The translations under genes and the position numbers were made by a program. Under the pieces are notes generated by a model. It saw only the letters and a list, made by a program, of their open reading frames with translations. It ran no database searches and was not told the origin of the DNA. A stretch of 64,000 nucleotides of DNA from Doris montereyensis (Eukaryota > Mollusca > Gastropoda > Nudibranchia > Dorididae), in NCBI GenBank assembly GCA_037039925.1, contig JAXRKP010000066.1, forward strand, positions 87,501 through 151,500, given 5' to 3'. Below are positions 33,640-45,099 of the stretch, one piece after another. Positions within the stretch are counted from its first letter, which is position 1. Every line of letters starts with the position of its first letter.

Positions 33640-34476
33640 CTCCCAACACTATCCTCTTGCTCACCACATTCACACCTCTGTCACCATGTTCACTATCCTC
33701 TTGCTCACCACATTCACACCTCTCTGTCACCATGTTCACTATCCTCTTGCTCACCACATTCACACCTCTGTCACCATGTTCACAATCCTCTTGCTCACCA
33801 CATTCACATTTCTGTCACCATGTTCACTATCCTCTTGCTCACCACATTCACACCTCTGTCACCATGTTCACAATCCTCTTGCTCACCACATTCACATTTC
33901 TGTCACCATGTTCACTATCCTCTTGCTCACCACATTCACATTTCTCTATGTTCCTTTTCAACTTGCTCACCACATTCACATTTCTGTAACTATGTTCCTT
34001 TTCAACTTGCTCACCACATTCACATTTCTGTAACTATGTTCCTTTTCAACTTGCTCACCACATTCACATTTCTGTAACTATGTTCCTTTTCAACTTGCTC
34101 ACCATTCACATTTCTGTAACTATGTTCCTTTTAACTTGCTCAACATTCACATTTCTGAAACTATGTTCCTTTTCAACTTGCTCACCACATTCACATTTCT
34201 GTAACTTTTGTTCCCTTTCATCTTGCTCACCACATTCACATTTTTCTGAAACTATGTTCCTTTTCAACTTGCTCACCACATTCACATTTCTGTAACTTTT
34301 TTGTTCCCTTTCATCTTGCCCACCACATTCACATTTCTGTAACTTTTGTTCCCTTTCATCTTGCCCAACATTCACATTTCTGAAACTATGTTCCTTTTCA
34401 ACTTGCTCACCACGTTCACATTTCTGTAACTTTTGTTCCCTTTCATCTTGCCCACCACATCCCAGGGGCGGATTTA
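33640..34476 (+). repeat. About 43-bp minisatellite, array 1
   Basis: First half: TTCACTATCCTCTTGCTCAC CACATTCACACCTCTGTCACCATG. Second half: TTCCTTTTCAACTTGCTCACCACATTCACATTTCTGTAACTATG in shorter quotes, that is CTTTTCAACTTGCTCACC and ACATTTCTGTAACTATG. Units are 40-46 bp. Related to the array at 35341. Confidence 0.95.
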
Positions 34477-34479
34477 GCC

Positions 34480-35300
34480 CTAAACACCTAGAGGGACACT
34501 TTAATAAACGGTACTAAAGGAAATAACAAAATCAACGAATATGACATCAGAACAGCTTTCTTTTTCTTTATGTGTAGGGGAATTGAGCTTGTTTGTTTTT
34601 CAATGATGCAAATCGATTGATGTCTCTTTGGTTTAATGTATTCATACTCCTTATTAAACCCTTGTGAACTGGCATTTAAAACAATTAAAGCATTTAGTCG
34701 ATCCTGTCCCATAGCATTTCGGATATATGTTGTTATCGTTTGTTATATCTATTTGACAGTATTGACCACATGGGTTGAACTACGTTGATACTTCTTAACC
34801 TTTTCTCTCAAATTAGTCATGTCCACACGGTCACTTTTTGACCAAATGCTTTCAGCCTCCAGATAATAAACAATAGAAGCAAAACAGGCTTTTTTTCTTT
34901 TTACGCTTATAATACCAATAGTCAACTGTTTGACAGTATCATATGTAGACGGGTTTCAAAAGCCAAAAGTATGATGTTTTTCAGTTGATGAGGTCCTAAA
35001 TATTTTATTTGTAGCTTATCCTCATGCTTCAACTTCAAACTTTTGAAGTTATTTTTTAAAAAGAAAATCTTCTTCATTCAGCATTAAATTAATAAACACA
35101 GTAATCATTAGGAGCTCAAAAATCTATGAATCTCACTGCCGTGATCTGTTTGTAATTAGATCTACATACAACAATTATCGACTAGGCAACTGCGCTAGAC
35201 ATTATGCTGGCAGGTAAAAAGGAAATTATTAATCTTTTTTCAATTCTGAATTTTTGAATTTTTAGAAGTTTCAAATACAACTTAAAAACTGATCATTTTA
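34480..35300. other. Spacer between the two sister minisatellites
   Basis: About 0.8 kb of unique AT-rich intron sequence; nothing recognised in it. Confidence 0.5.
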
Positions 35301-35340
35301 ATTGATAATGATATATAAATCGATGTTAACCATTGGTATA

Positions 35341-36380
35341 TGTTCGCAATCGTTTTGCTCACCTCATGCACACCATTGTCACATGTTCACAATCCTTTGG
35401 CTCACCACATGCACACCATTGTCAGGTGTTCACAATCCTTTTGCTCACCACATGCACACCATTGTCAGGTGTTCACCACATACACCATTGTCACATGTTC
35501 ACCACATGCACACCATTGTCACATGTTCACAATCCTTTTGCTCACCACATGCACACTATTGTCACATGTTCACAATCCTTTACTCACCACATGCACACCA
35601 TTGTCACATGTTCACAATCCTTTTACTCACCACATGCACACCATTGTCACATGTTCACCACATGCACACCATTGTTACTCACCACATGCACACCATTGTC
35701 ATGCACACCATTGTCACATGTTCACCACATGCACACCATTGTCACATGTTCACCACATGCACACCATTGTCACCACATGCACACCATTGTCACATGTTCA
35801 CCACATGCACACCATTGTCACATGTACTCACCACATGCACACCATTGTCACATGTTCACAATCCACTCACCACACACCATTGTCACATGTTCACAATCCT
35901 TTTTGCTCACCACATGCACACCATTGTCACATGTTCACACATGCACACCATTGTCACATGTTCACCACATGCACACCATTGTCACATGTTCACCATGCAC
36001 ACCATTGTCACATGTTCACCACATGCACACCATTGTCACATGTTCACCACATGCACACCATTGTCACATGTTCACAACACCATTTCACATGTTCACCACA
36101 TGCACACCATTGTCACATGTTCACAATCCTTTTGCTCACCACATGCACACCATTGTCACATGTTCACAATCCTTTTGCTCACCACATACTATTGTCACAT
36201 GTTCACAATCCTTTTACTCACCACACACTATTGTCACATGTTCACAATCCTTTTACTCACCCATGCACACCATTGTCACATGTTCACAATCCTTTTGCTC
36301 ACCACATGCACACACCTATCACCATCTTTACTATCTTCTTACTCACCCCATCTATACCCATGGTCACTATCCTTTTGCTC
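35341..36380 (+). repeat. About 43-bp minisatellite, array 2
   Basis: Unit TTCACAATCCTTTTGCTCAC then CACATGCACACCATTGTCACATG, with many half units lacking the CAATCCTTTTGCTCAC part. It ends at a GA-rich stretch (36401-36470). All three frames are open for over 350 codons by repetition alone. Confidence 0.95.
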
Positions 36381-37819
36381 ATCAGTCCACACTCTCCCTT
36401 GAGAGAGAGAGAGAGATAAAGGGAGAGAAAACATAGAGAAAGAGAGAAAACAGAGAGAAAGAGAGATAAAGAACAAATACACATACTAACACACACATAT
36501 TTTTCAATGGGATTATAATTGGTTTCGAGTGGAAAGTCCAGTAACTATCCATTCACCTGTGAGGATGCAACACTGTGATGCCTTGCCTTATCTTGGCCAG
36601 TCTGCTGCCTGAAACTTACCAGGTGGTCAAACCCATCAGACCCGCCTAACGACACTTTTCTGAACTTACCAGATGGCCATACACGCCTTTACGATATTCA
36701 GTACTTATGCAATGTGTTTGTAAACTTGACGTCATTTCATTACTTGTCTCCTTGCCGTAGCTATATGTAAAGGGCTACTTATTGCCATGTTTTTGCTTGT
36801 ACTGAAAAAAAAATATATCGTTGTCGCTTGGACGTTATGATAAGAATGGTATCGATATATGATTCTTGTTTTCTCGATAAACTCATTATCTTGTCCCACT
36901 TCAATAAATAAATTAGATTTTTCCCTCTCATGAACATACGATTATTTGTTTGCTCTATGACTATGATACACAAATGATTTGTACCAATTCTAAATATGGA
37001 ATTCGATCACCTGTGGTCGATGCCACGCCTTCTGTGCTGTGATCTAATTTGAATGTTGTTTTGCGTTATTTTAAGGTTTTTAAGGATGTTTTTATGCAAA
37101 TGCAGAGATAATTTCCCCCCAAAATTATATTTTCATTAAAGGAATTTGTAAAAGGAAAATAATAGCGTATATAAAAAGCTCCTTTGCTTCGTCTTTGTTT
37201 ACTCTTTCCATCACAGCCATATTCAATCCCTAACATCATTTCACATTGCTCCACTTCCAACAAGAATTTCTTCACTCAAGATGAAAACCAATTTGTGATC
37301 AAGATTCTGGATATGTTTCTTATAGTTTGTGTGTGTTTAAGTTCATGTTGAAAAAAGATTCTTGACCAAAAAAAATAGCTTGAGTTTTCATACCTTCTTA
37401 TTTTTGCTTTGCTTTAATTTTTACGTTTCAGTATCCTTCTTTTCTGTTCAAATTTGTTCCTGTTATGATGAAATTTGTAGCTAAATGCGGTTTTTATTAT
37501 TTGTAGACTTGTGGCTAGCTTTTGATAAGAAATAAGGAGTCTAGACTAAAGCTTGAATTTTTATCCTTCTTAGTATTTGGGATTTCATGTGAACTATTTG
37601 TCTTCTTTCTGAACGTAAAGTCTTTACATATTGTTTGTTTGTATGTCTTTATGTTTAAAAAAACAAGTCAAAAACAAATCTACAACACATATCTGAACAA
37701 ATGAGGGGTAATATGACGTCTTTGTTGCACTCAGTCAAAAATTTATTTGAAGTATAAAACGATGCAAGGTCTTATTTACAAAGGGAGAAAACCCTGGAAT
37801 TGTTTGGACTTTAAGGAAC

Positions 37820-39475
37820 AAACATTTTTTGCCCTCCAATGTTGTTGTTACTGGTCCAGCAGCACTCGGACATAATTTGTATTTCGGCCCAATGCCATAT
37901 AGTGGTATCTGCAGGTGTTTTCCATCTGTTGTAGGGTTCCATAAATAGTGTTCGATGTATCAGGTTTCTCGGGGAGTAGCTTGGCGTGTGTCTTTCAGTT
38001 TGTGACATTTAAAAAGGTGAGGGGTCACAGTTTCATGGGGGTGGTCACAGAGAGGGGACACTGGGGCATGTTCAAGTTTTAGTCTGTTTAGATGCTTGTT
38101 TAGAGCCTGAAGATGGTGACTTGGTCTATTATCGTTTAAGTTGGTTGATGTTGTCGTTTTGTTTGTGGGGTGGCCATATGTTGGTATAAATCTCTTCCAG
38201 TCTTTCCCAAAGCCCATCTGTTTATCCAGTCCTCTTTGCTGTTAATTTTGATGATTTGTTTCAAGGTCTGCATTGTAGTTTTTGTGTTTGGTTGTTCTTG
38301 TGTTCCCCTTTTGGCAAGAGTGTCTGCTTGTCATTTCCTGGTGTGTTTACATGTCCAGCTTCTAATTGTGTTTGTCTGAGATTATATCTCTGGCAAAGTT
38401 ATTGAGAGCTTGTATGACAGATATCACATCTGTAAAAGGACGATGCAAGCCCCAAAGAATTCATCAGAGGTGCCATCTGGGTATTGGATGTAGATACCAT
38501 ACCCTGCGTTTGATGTTGTTTGAGCTGACCCATCTGTGTGTACATGGGTCCAGCTGTCAGGAATAGTCATCAATGGTTTTTGTGATGACATCATCAGGGT
38601 TAGCGGATCTGATTTCTTTCTTTGATTGTCAATCAGCTCCATCTTGATTTGAAGCCCTTTGAAAACTATATTCATTAGATCTCTGCTTACCTGTGGTGTT
38701 TCTCTTCTTTGTTCCGGGAGATGATGTTTGTCTTTAGTTCCATACCATGATGTCGTGGTGATATCTGCTTTATTCTATATTTTGGTTGCCAGTTATCGAA
38801 AATTTTCTGTTTAGATGAGCGGAACTCATCCTTTTGCTTCTTTCATATACCTCTAATACTGCTTTATCCCTGCGCATGTAAAGAGGTTCCACATTGGTAT
38901 GTATTTCACACGCAGTTGTGGGGGTTGATCTCATGCCTCCACTAATAAAGCATAGAACATTGTTTGGACCCTGTCCGTCATCAGGTTGGATTTGCTGCAT
39001 GAGCTTAGGATAGAGCTGCTATACTCGGAGGGATGGGCGAATATATCCCAGTACAGGTTTCTAAGGGTATGTTTATCTGTTCCCCATGAGGTGCTCAACT
39101 TTAAAAGATTGAATTTTCTAACGCCTTTAGCTTTGAGGTTGCATATATGTCCTTTTTCATGGTTAGCTGATGGTCTAGCTGTACACCAAGATATATTGGG
39201 TTGCTCTCTTGTCAATCTGTTCATCATTGATCATTAGTTTCAAATTGAGTTTGGCAATCTTGTGGCTGAATATTGTGTATACTGCAATAAACAAATGATT
39301 TTGTGCCGCTTTTATATCATATGAAGAAAGGAGTTTGTTGTCCTTCGATGCACAAATGATTTTTTTTCTCCCTCTTATAAACACATCATTCATCCGCCCC
39401 TTCGAACAACAATATGCTTCATTTTCCATGTTCAGGATGCGCTCATTTATTCTGTCAAAAGACATTTAACTCGGG
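37820..39475 (-). mobile_element. LINE 3' part with RNase H domain
   Basis: On the minus strand: thumb-like text (LKLMINDEQIDKRATQ, 39160-39250), ILSSCSKSNLMTDRVQ and FISGGMRSTPTTACEIHTNV (38880-39010), then RNase H with WTHVHTDGSAQTTSNAGYGI (38490-38560), then a Cys/His C-terminal region CDHPHETVTPHLFKCH (38000-38060). RT followed by RNase H fits the I superfamily (I, Nimb and relatives). Broken by stops and frame changes. Its upstream edge lies about 65 bases from exon 4 of the CMTR2-like gene. Confidence 0.75.
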
Positions 39476-39541
39476 TCCATTAAACTATCTTCTTTCTCCG
39501 TATGTTGAGACCATGGCATGACTGTTCAATTTTCTCTACAG

Positions 39542-39764
39542 AATTTCATATTGAATGGAATTGAAAGCCACTGACCCTGAATCCTTATTATGAGGCAAAT
39601 TCAACTTCAGAGATGATTCCAGATGACCGTCTCTTCCGTTACACCTATTCAAATTGCTTTTTTGGGTCAGATGGGTCAGGAGACATAAGAGCCGAGAACC
39701 ATCACTGACCTCAATGCGGGGAGATGAAGGCTATGGAGCAAAAACAAAATCTAAAGTTCTTTTG
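39542..39764 (+). pseudogene. CMTR2: CMTR2-like exon 4, with in-frame TGA and two frame breaks
   Basis: Acceptor TCTCTACAG, donor CTTTTG|GTATGA. Entered in the right phase (A + AA = Lys) it reads KFHIEWN, then TGA at 39562-39564 where CMTR2 has Trp, then KPLTLNPYYEAN, MIPDDR and FFGSDGSGDI. After GDIRAEN the frame needs one base fewer near 39699-39700 (AACC) to read ITDLNAG and one fewer in the GGGG run at 39717-39720 to read DEGYGAKTKSKVLL, which then joins exon 5 (VTADG) in phase 0 exactly as in the family. So there is one nonsense change and two single-base insertions, both at short homopolymers. Confidence 0.75.
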
Positions 39765-40935
39765 GTATGATTCCTGCAATTTTTGTTTTCCCCTTTATAT
39801 AGATTTATATCTTTTGTTTGCTTAAATATCTGTTTGTTGGTTTTTTAATTCATATACAATGGAACTTCTCTAATCGGGAGCTCAGTGGATTGTAAAATCG
39901 TTCCGATTTGCCAAATTTCCTGGGAGACCTAGGATTTTTTGGCCCTCCCAGTTTGAGGTACCTAAGCCATTCTTGTGAGTGGTAAAATGCAGATTTGAAT
40001 GAACAAGTAGACACAGGGTCAGTACATTGGATCAAAACAAAGGTGGCATTCATTGGAGATGTCACTCACATTCAAAGTTGTTCTTCGGACGGTAGATAAG
40101 ATAGATAAGACATGTAATCAAGTAGGCATGGCGAATCGTTAAACTCCTCGCTTGTCATAACAGACTATGACAGCGCACAAGTCTGCTTTTAAAGCGCCGC
40201 CCCTGTGTCAGTCAGCACTGTATTGTTAGGTGGACGAGCAAGGACTGGCTCTTACACCTGCTTTCACACCTTCGTAATGGACGTCTGGGCTTATGGTCAT
40301 CATGAACTGGCATTTGTGACATCGTGTACATATTATGTAATGTATAACACGTGTAGCACTAATGCGTTTGTGATACATGTAATCCATGTTTTGCTAACAT
40401 GGAAACCAAATCTGGATAACAAGTGCATTTTGGAACAAATAAATTATGGGGAAATGAGAATCAATGCAAGCCAATGAAAAATTGTCCATTAGTCGGGAGC
40501 CTTTCCCGTTCAGAGGCATAACTATATAGGAAAAAATTACATACCTTGAGATTTCTTCCCCATTTGACGGGTTTTCTGGTTACCCCGGGTTTCAGATTAG
40601 AGAGGTTCCATTGTGCCATTAAAGATGACTTACTAGCATGTTTACAAACAAAGATGTATTGTGACCATTGAAGTTTAAATGTTCTTACGCTGTACATTTC
40701 TGATTTGTCAATGATACTCTTTTGAGAAAAGCAACTAAGAGAGGCTTTATCTATTATTTACGCATTTCTGTGCACATATGTTCGTACATACACATACGCA
40801 CACAGACACACATGATATTATATAGAGCTGGTCAAAAAAGAAAGTTAAAAATAAATGACATTGAGATATTTTGCATGCTGAAGTGATATGACATCATAAA
40901 GAATATGGTATCTCATAAGTGATACCCTTACACAC

Positions 40936-40938
<3 letters not shown>

Positions 40939-40993
<55 letters not shown>
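40939..40993 (+). repeat. (TA)n microsatellite
   Basis: About 52 bp of pure AT dinucleotides in intron 4 of the CMTR2-like gene. Confidence 0.95.
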
Positions 40994-40999
<6 letters not shown>

Positions 41000-41737
41000 T
41001 ACTAGTCTACCCATTGAACACGACCAAAGACAAATTCAAATTTGTCTGTTCCCTAGTTTTTAATTTTCCACATGGGTGGTAGAAATGACAAAAGGTTTTT
41101 ATTATGTTGACAGGTATAATGCCATTTTCCAAGTGTTTTTGGCTATGCCCACATCCACCCTTATTGTGCTTTGTATTTGTTCTAAAAAATCTAATAGTAG
41201 AATTTACGGATGTCTGGTTTAAAAGTCTATCCTGATTACATGATTTGACCTTTCTTCCGTCACAATATAATATATGGCTTGTAAAAAAGGAATATAGAAG
41301 AAAAAACAGTGAGACAGCCAAAGTGATTTATAGTAGATAACGATCGAACCTGTCAAATCAGGAATCGGAAGGGGAGCGGCCGTACTTTTCCGTTTTAGGT
41401 AGATTCCAGGTACATCATTTATAATATTATTAAGTTCTATGATAATGTAATAAGACTTAACCCTAAACGCCCTTTCTCAGCGGCAACTGTAGGTATAATC
41501 TTCTCCAAAATTATCATAAAGAAGTCATTCAGTAATTGATTCTAACCTATGCCCATCAACAATTTGCCCATGCATGGAAAAACTTTTTATATTTAAACCT
41601 ATCCAGTGTATTATAATAAAAAATTCCAGAAACTAGTCTTCTCTAATTAACTCCACCCACTGTATCGTACAGCCTTTGACTCATTGGATCACTGGTTTGT
41701 CATTAGGCAATTAGAATTTAGCACTGTTCTGGACTCA

Positions 41738-42030
41738 TGGCGTCGGTGGCCGAGCGGTTAGGGCTGCCAGACTGGGGATCATGAGGTCGAGTTCGAATCC
41801 TATCAAAGCCAGGTCCGATGGTGTGTTCCTGGGAAAGACACCTGACACGCATTTCCCCACTCTACCCAGGTGCAAATAGGTACAAACACTAGCTTGGGAG
41901 TAAAACCTGTGTCAGACTAGTGTCCTGGCTAGGAGGTGATTATTGTCACCTGTTCCGCTTCACACTATGGAAACCAGGATAAGCTCCCGGCTGTATGGGC
42001 TTAGAGCTTTGAAGGAACTTTACTTTTGTT
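41738..42030 (+). mobile_element. tRNA-derived SINE, family 1 (best copy)
   Basis: CGTCGGTGGCCGAGCGGTTA forms a near-perfect A box of a Leu/Ser-type tRNA; GAGTTCGAATCC is the B box. The acceptor arm does not pair, so it is a SINE head, not a tRNA gene. Body and tail follow to GCTTTGAAGGAACTTTACTT. It lies in intron 4 of the CMTR2-like gene. Confidence 0.8.
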
Positions 42031-42664
42031 TAGTCCTCTGTACTCCACCCAAGGTTTTTCCTTGATGTCATAAGTTGCATGAAATTACCTGGCTATTTTA
42101 ATTGACCGATCACACATCAAAATCCAGACATAATTTATTACTCCCCCTCCTCCTCTTCTCACACGGCCATATCCATTGTGCTTTCGATTCAACCAACCCG
42201 TGAGCTAACCACCTAAGTGTTAAAGATCGTAATAGTTTTCCAGATGTCCCTATTTTCTCGTATTCAATTTTTTACGTAATGTAAAAACTTAGGGACTGCT
42301 AAAACATACGGTTTGGTTATGAATCTTTATACTTATTTGTCCATTGTCTTAATTTCTGAACCATACTCGATAAACTCCCTTGTTGATCTTTTTTTAGCCC
42401 TGCCCGATTTTTCCCATAAATGCCAGTATGGCCTTAATGCCTGGTTTCTCTGCTTGCCTAAGCCCTTCCCTATTTAGGCGGTACCTACTGTACCGGGGAG
42501 AGAAGATGAAATTTGGGAAGGGGGGGGAGAAAAGGGATGGTGCAGTTTTGAATGTGGGCAAAATTGAGGCTATATAGGTTGATATAGAAAAAGGGCCGTG
42601 TGAAATAGCACTCTTGTTATGCTTTAAAATGCTTGATAATGACTGCCATTCATTTTAATTTCAG

Positions 42665-42860
42665 GTAACGGCAGACGGGAGCCGAGACTGTCAGGAAAAT
42701 CCAGCTGAGCAAGAAGCTCTTGTGTCGAAGCTTCACTACTGTGAGGTCATTGCCGCCTGCATGCTATTGGGCGAAGGAGAATTTCGTCTTGAAAGTTTTA
42801 CCATGTTTGAAGCCTCTTCAATTTCGTTTGCTCTTTTTGCTAAACATGTTGTTCAAGACG
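42665..42860 (+). CDS. CMTR2: CMTR2-like exon 5 (catalytic Asp; Lys replaced by Glu)
   Basis: Acceptor AATTTCAG, donor GACG|GTAGGC. Reads [40 protein letters not shown] and [12 protein letters not shown] without a break. TADG carries the catalytic Asp. In CMTR1 and CMTR2 the F(V/I)(L/C)K-(M/T)F segment supplies the third catalytic residue, Lys; here the codon at 42791-42793 is GAA (Glu), one A-to-G step from AAA. The exon leaves with one base, but exon 6 opens in phase 0, so one G is in excess at the donor or acceptor. Confidence 0.8.
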
Positions 42861-44099
42861 GTAGGCCATCTTCTTGTATTTTTTGTTTGTTTGGTTCATT
42901 GAAATTTACTGTGTTCACCTTGTTCCCCATATGAAATGATCTCAGGTGTCTCCTCATAGTACACACTCTCTCAAGTGTAAGCAATGGAAAAATTGCTACC
43001 ACTGGAAAGAACTTTGTTTCCTGAGAAATTTTATACCAAAATCATTCCTGTAGGAAATAAAATACGAATTTTTCAATTTGTGAAAATTTGCAAACTTTCC
43101 AAATGGGTCCGTAACACAAAATTTAAGCCAAAAATGATCACTCTCAAAACTCATGCTTCTTAAATTTGAAGTCATGAACAAGCCTAATTTTTATTCATGC
43201 CTCTCTAAAAACTGCAAGACGGGTTTTTTTGTATTGATTTAGAAAATGCAAAAATGCCAAAACAGCATAATTTGTCTCTACACACTAAATGGACGAAACA
43301 CACACAGCCCACGCCGAATGGCTCACTAAGTCCCGCTTACTAGTTAGAAGGCTATGCCAGGCTTTGGTTGAGAGCGTTTAACAAAGTACTTGCATTTTTA
43401 CTCGGAAAGTCTAAATTTATTGACATTAGTAGTTTCTAACGCAAAATTGAATGAGCTTTCTACAGGTGGGCTTGTTTTTTTTCTGATTTTTTTTTTTTAT
43501 GGAAGTGGCTCTACAGAGCGTTTAGATACTTTAAAAGTCTCACATGAGCTCTTAACTTTGACATGGGCGGGAGTGATGGGTATCAGTGTAAAGCTTATTT
43601 TTAGCGCAATCTGATTTTACCAATCAGAGCTGACTATCATTCATTGAGCAACCGCGTATTACAAACAAAGAGTGAGGTGTGTCTGGCGAGCTGCTATTTT
43701 ACCAGATCGCCAATGTTTTTCCCGTCTGACCACACTTGTTTACTATGAGTATGAGAACACATTGTATTACACATTCACTATCACAATCACATGGTTGGAA
43801 AGGGCTTGACTAGAGCCTTCCAATGGTGTAAGCCATATTATGTTACTACTTTGTATAGAGGAGAGGCGGTAAGGTAAACATGACCAAAAATTAGCGAAAT
43901 CTGCGACTCGTGCTGTGGTGAACAGAAAAACAAGACGGTTGGGACTACCTTTTAAGACTAATTTATATTTATAATTGGTAAACTGAAAGCAAATACAGAA
44001 CACCTAAATTTTCTTCCCCTCTGTGATTAAATGTGCGACAAACTTGAATTTAAATGATGCTATTGCTAAACCAAAAGGAATACTCCCTGGCACTCATGG

Positions 44100-44620
44100 G
44101 CTAGAGAGCGAGAGACAGAGAGAGAAGAAGACAGAGAGATAGAGACAAGCAGAAAGAAAAAGAGAGAGACAGAAAGGGACAGAGACAGATTGAAGCACAG
44201 AGAGAGAGGGAAATAGACAATGAGAGACAGAGGAAGAAAGAGAAATAGAGAGAGGCAAAGACATAGAGAGAGACAGACAAAAAGAGATGGAAAGGCAGAA
44301 CAACAGAGGCAGGAAGAGAGACAGGCAGAAAGAGTGACAGAGAGAAGCAAAAAGAGAGACAGGCAGAAAGAGTGACAGAGAGAAGCAAAAAGAGAGACAG
44401 GCAGAAAGAGTGACAGAGAGAAGCAAAAAGAGAGACAGGCAGAAAGAGTGACAGAGAGAAACAAAAAGAGAGACAGAGAGAAGCAAAAAGAGAGACAGAG
44501 AGCAAAAAGAGTGACAGAGAGAAGCAAAAAGAGAGACATGCAGAAAGAGTGACAGTGACAGGCAGAAAGAGTGACAGAGAGAAGCAAAAAGAGAGACAGA
44601 GAGGGGTAGAAAGAAGAAGG
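44100..44620 (+). repeat. GA-rich array with an about 38-bp unit
   Basis: Best units at 44300-44590: GAGAGACAGGCAGAAAGAGT then GACAGAGAGAAGCAAAAA. The flanks are loose GAGACAGA text. The minus-strand SFCFSLSLFLP frames are artefacts. Confidence 0.95.
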
Positions 44621-45099
44621 GCAGGGAAGGAGGGGGGGGATGTGGAAAACAAACAGCACCTGGTGGGCTGGGAAATCTTTCTTCATTCAGACTTCTTAAT
44701 TGTGAATACCAAGCTGTTGACTATCTGATACAAACCCATAGGCTCAAACTAGAGAAACACTTGCTCATACCAACGCCCCCCCCCCCAAAAAAAAAAAACC
44801 GATCCAGGAAAACTATTGATAAAATCTAAACCATGCAAGATTTTTGTATGAAGCCTACTACACCCATTTTTATATCCACCTTGAAAGATTACCTGCAAAC
44901 ATGATGTCCAACGGGCAATCTGAACAGGAAGTAATAGACAAATATATACAAAATATGCTCAAAATGGCACCCTTATCATTATCATCATGTGAGGATACAT
45001 CGCTCCCTGAACAGGATGCTAGGCTATTGCAGGCTATACTACCCAGCTTGCCCTGGTCCTCATATTACTTGCACCTGGGTCGAGTTGGGATTCAATATT

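Noticed and set aside
35302..36436. Three overlapping open frames of about 360 codons, His/Cys/Thr-rich
   Set aside because: They are translations of the 43-bp minisatellite in three frames; the same peptide words recur in every frame and no splice or start context supports a gene.
41738..41810. Possible tRNA-Leu/Ser gene
   Set aside because: A and B boxes are good, but the acceptor stem does not pair and the sequence runs on into a SINE body found in other copies.
44066..44686. 206-codon minus-strand frame rich in Leu/Ser/Phe
   Set aside because: Translation of a GA-rich array.
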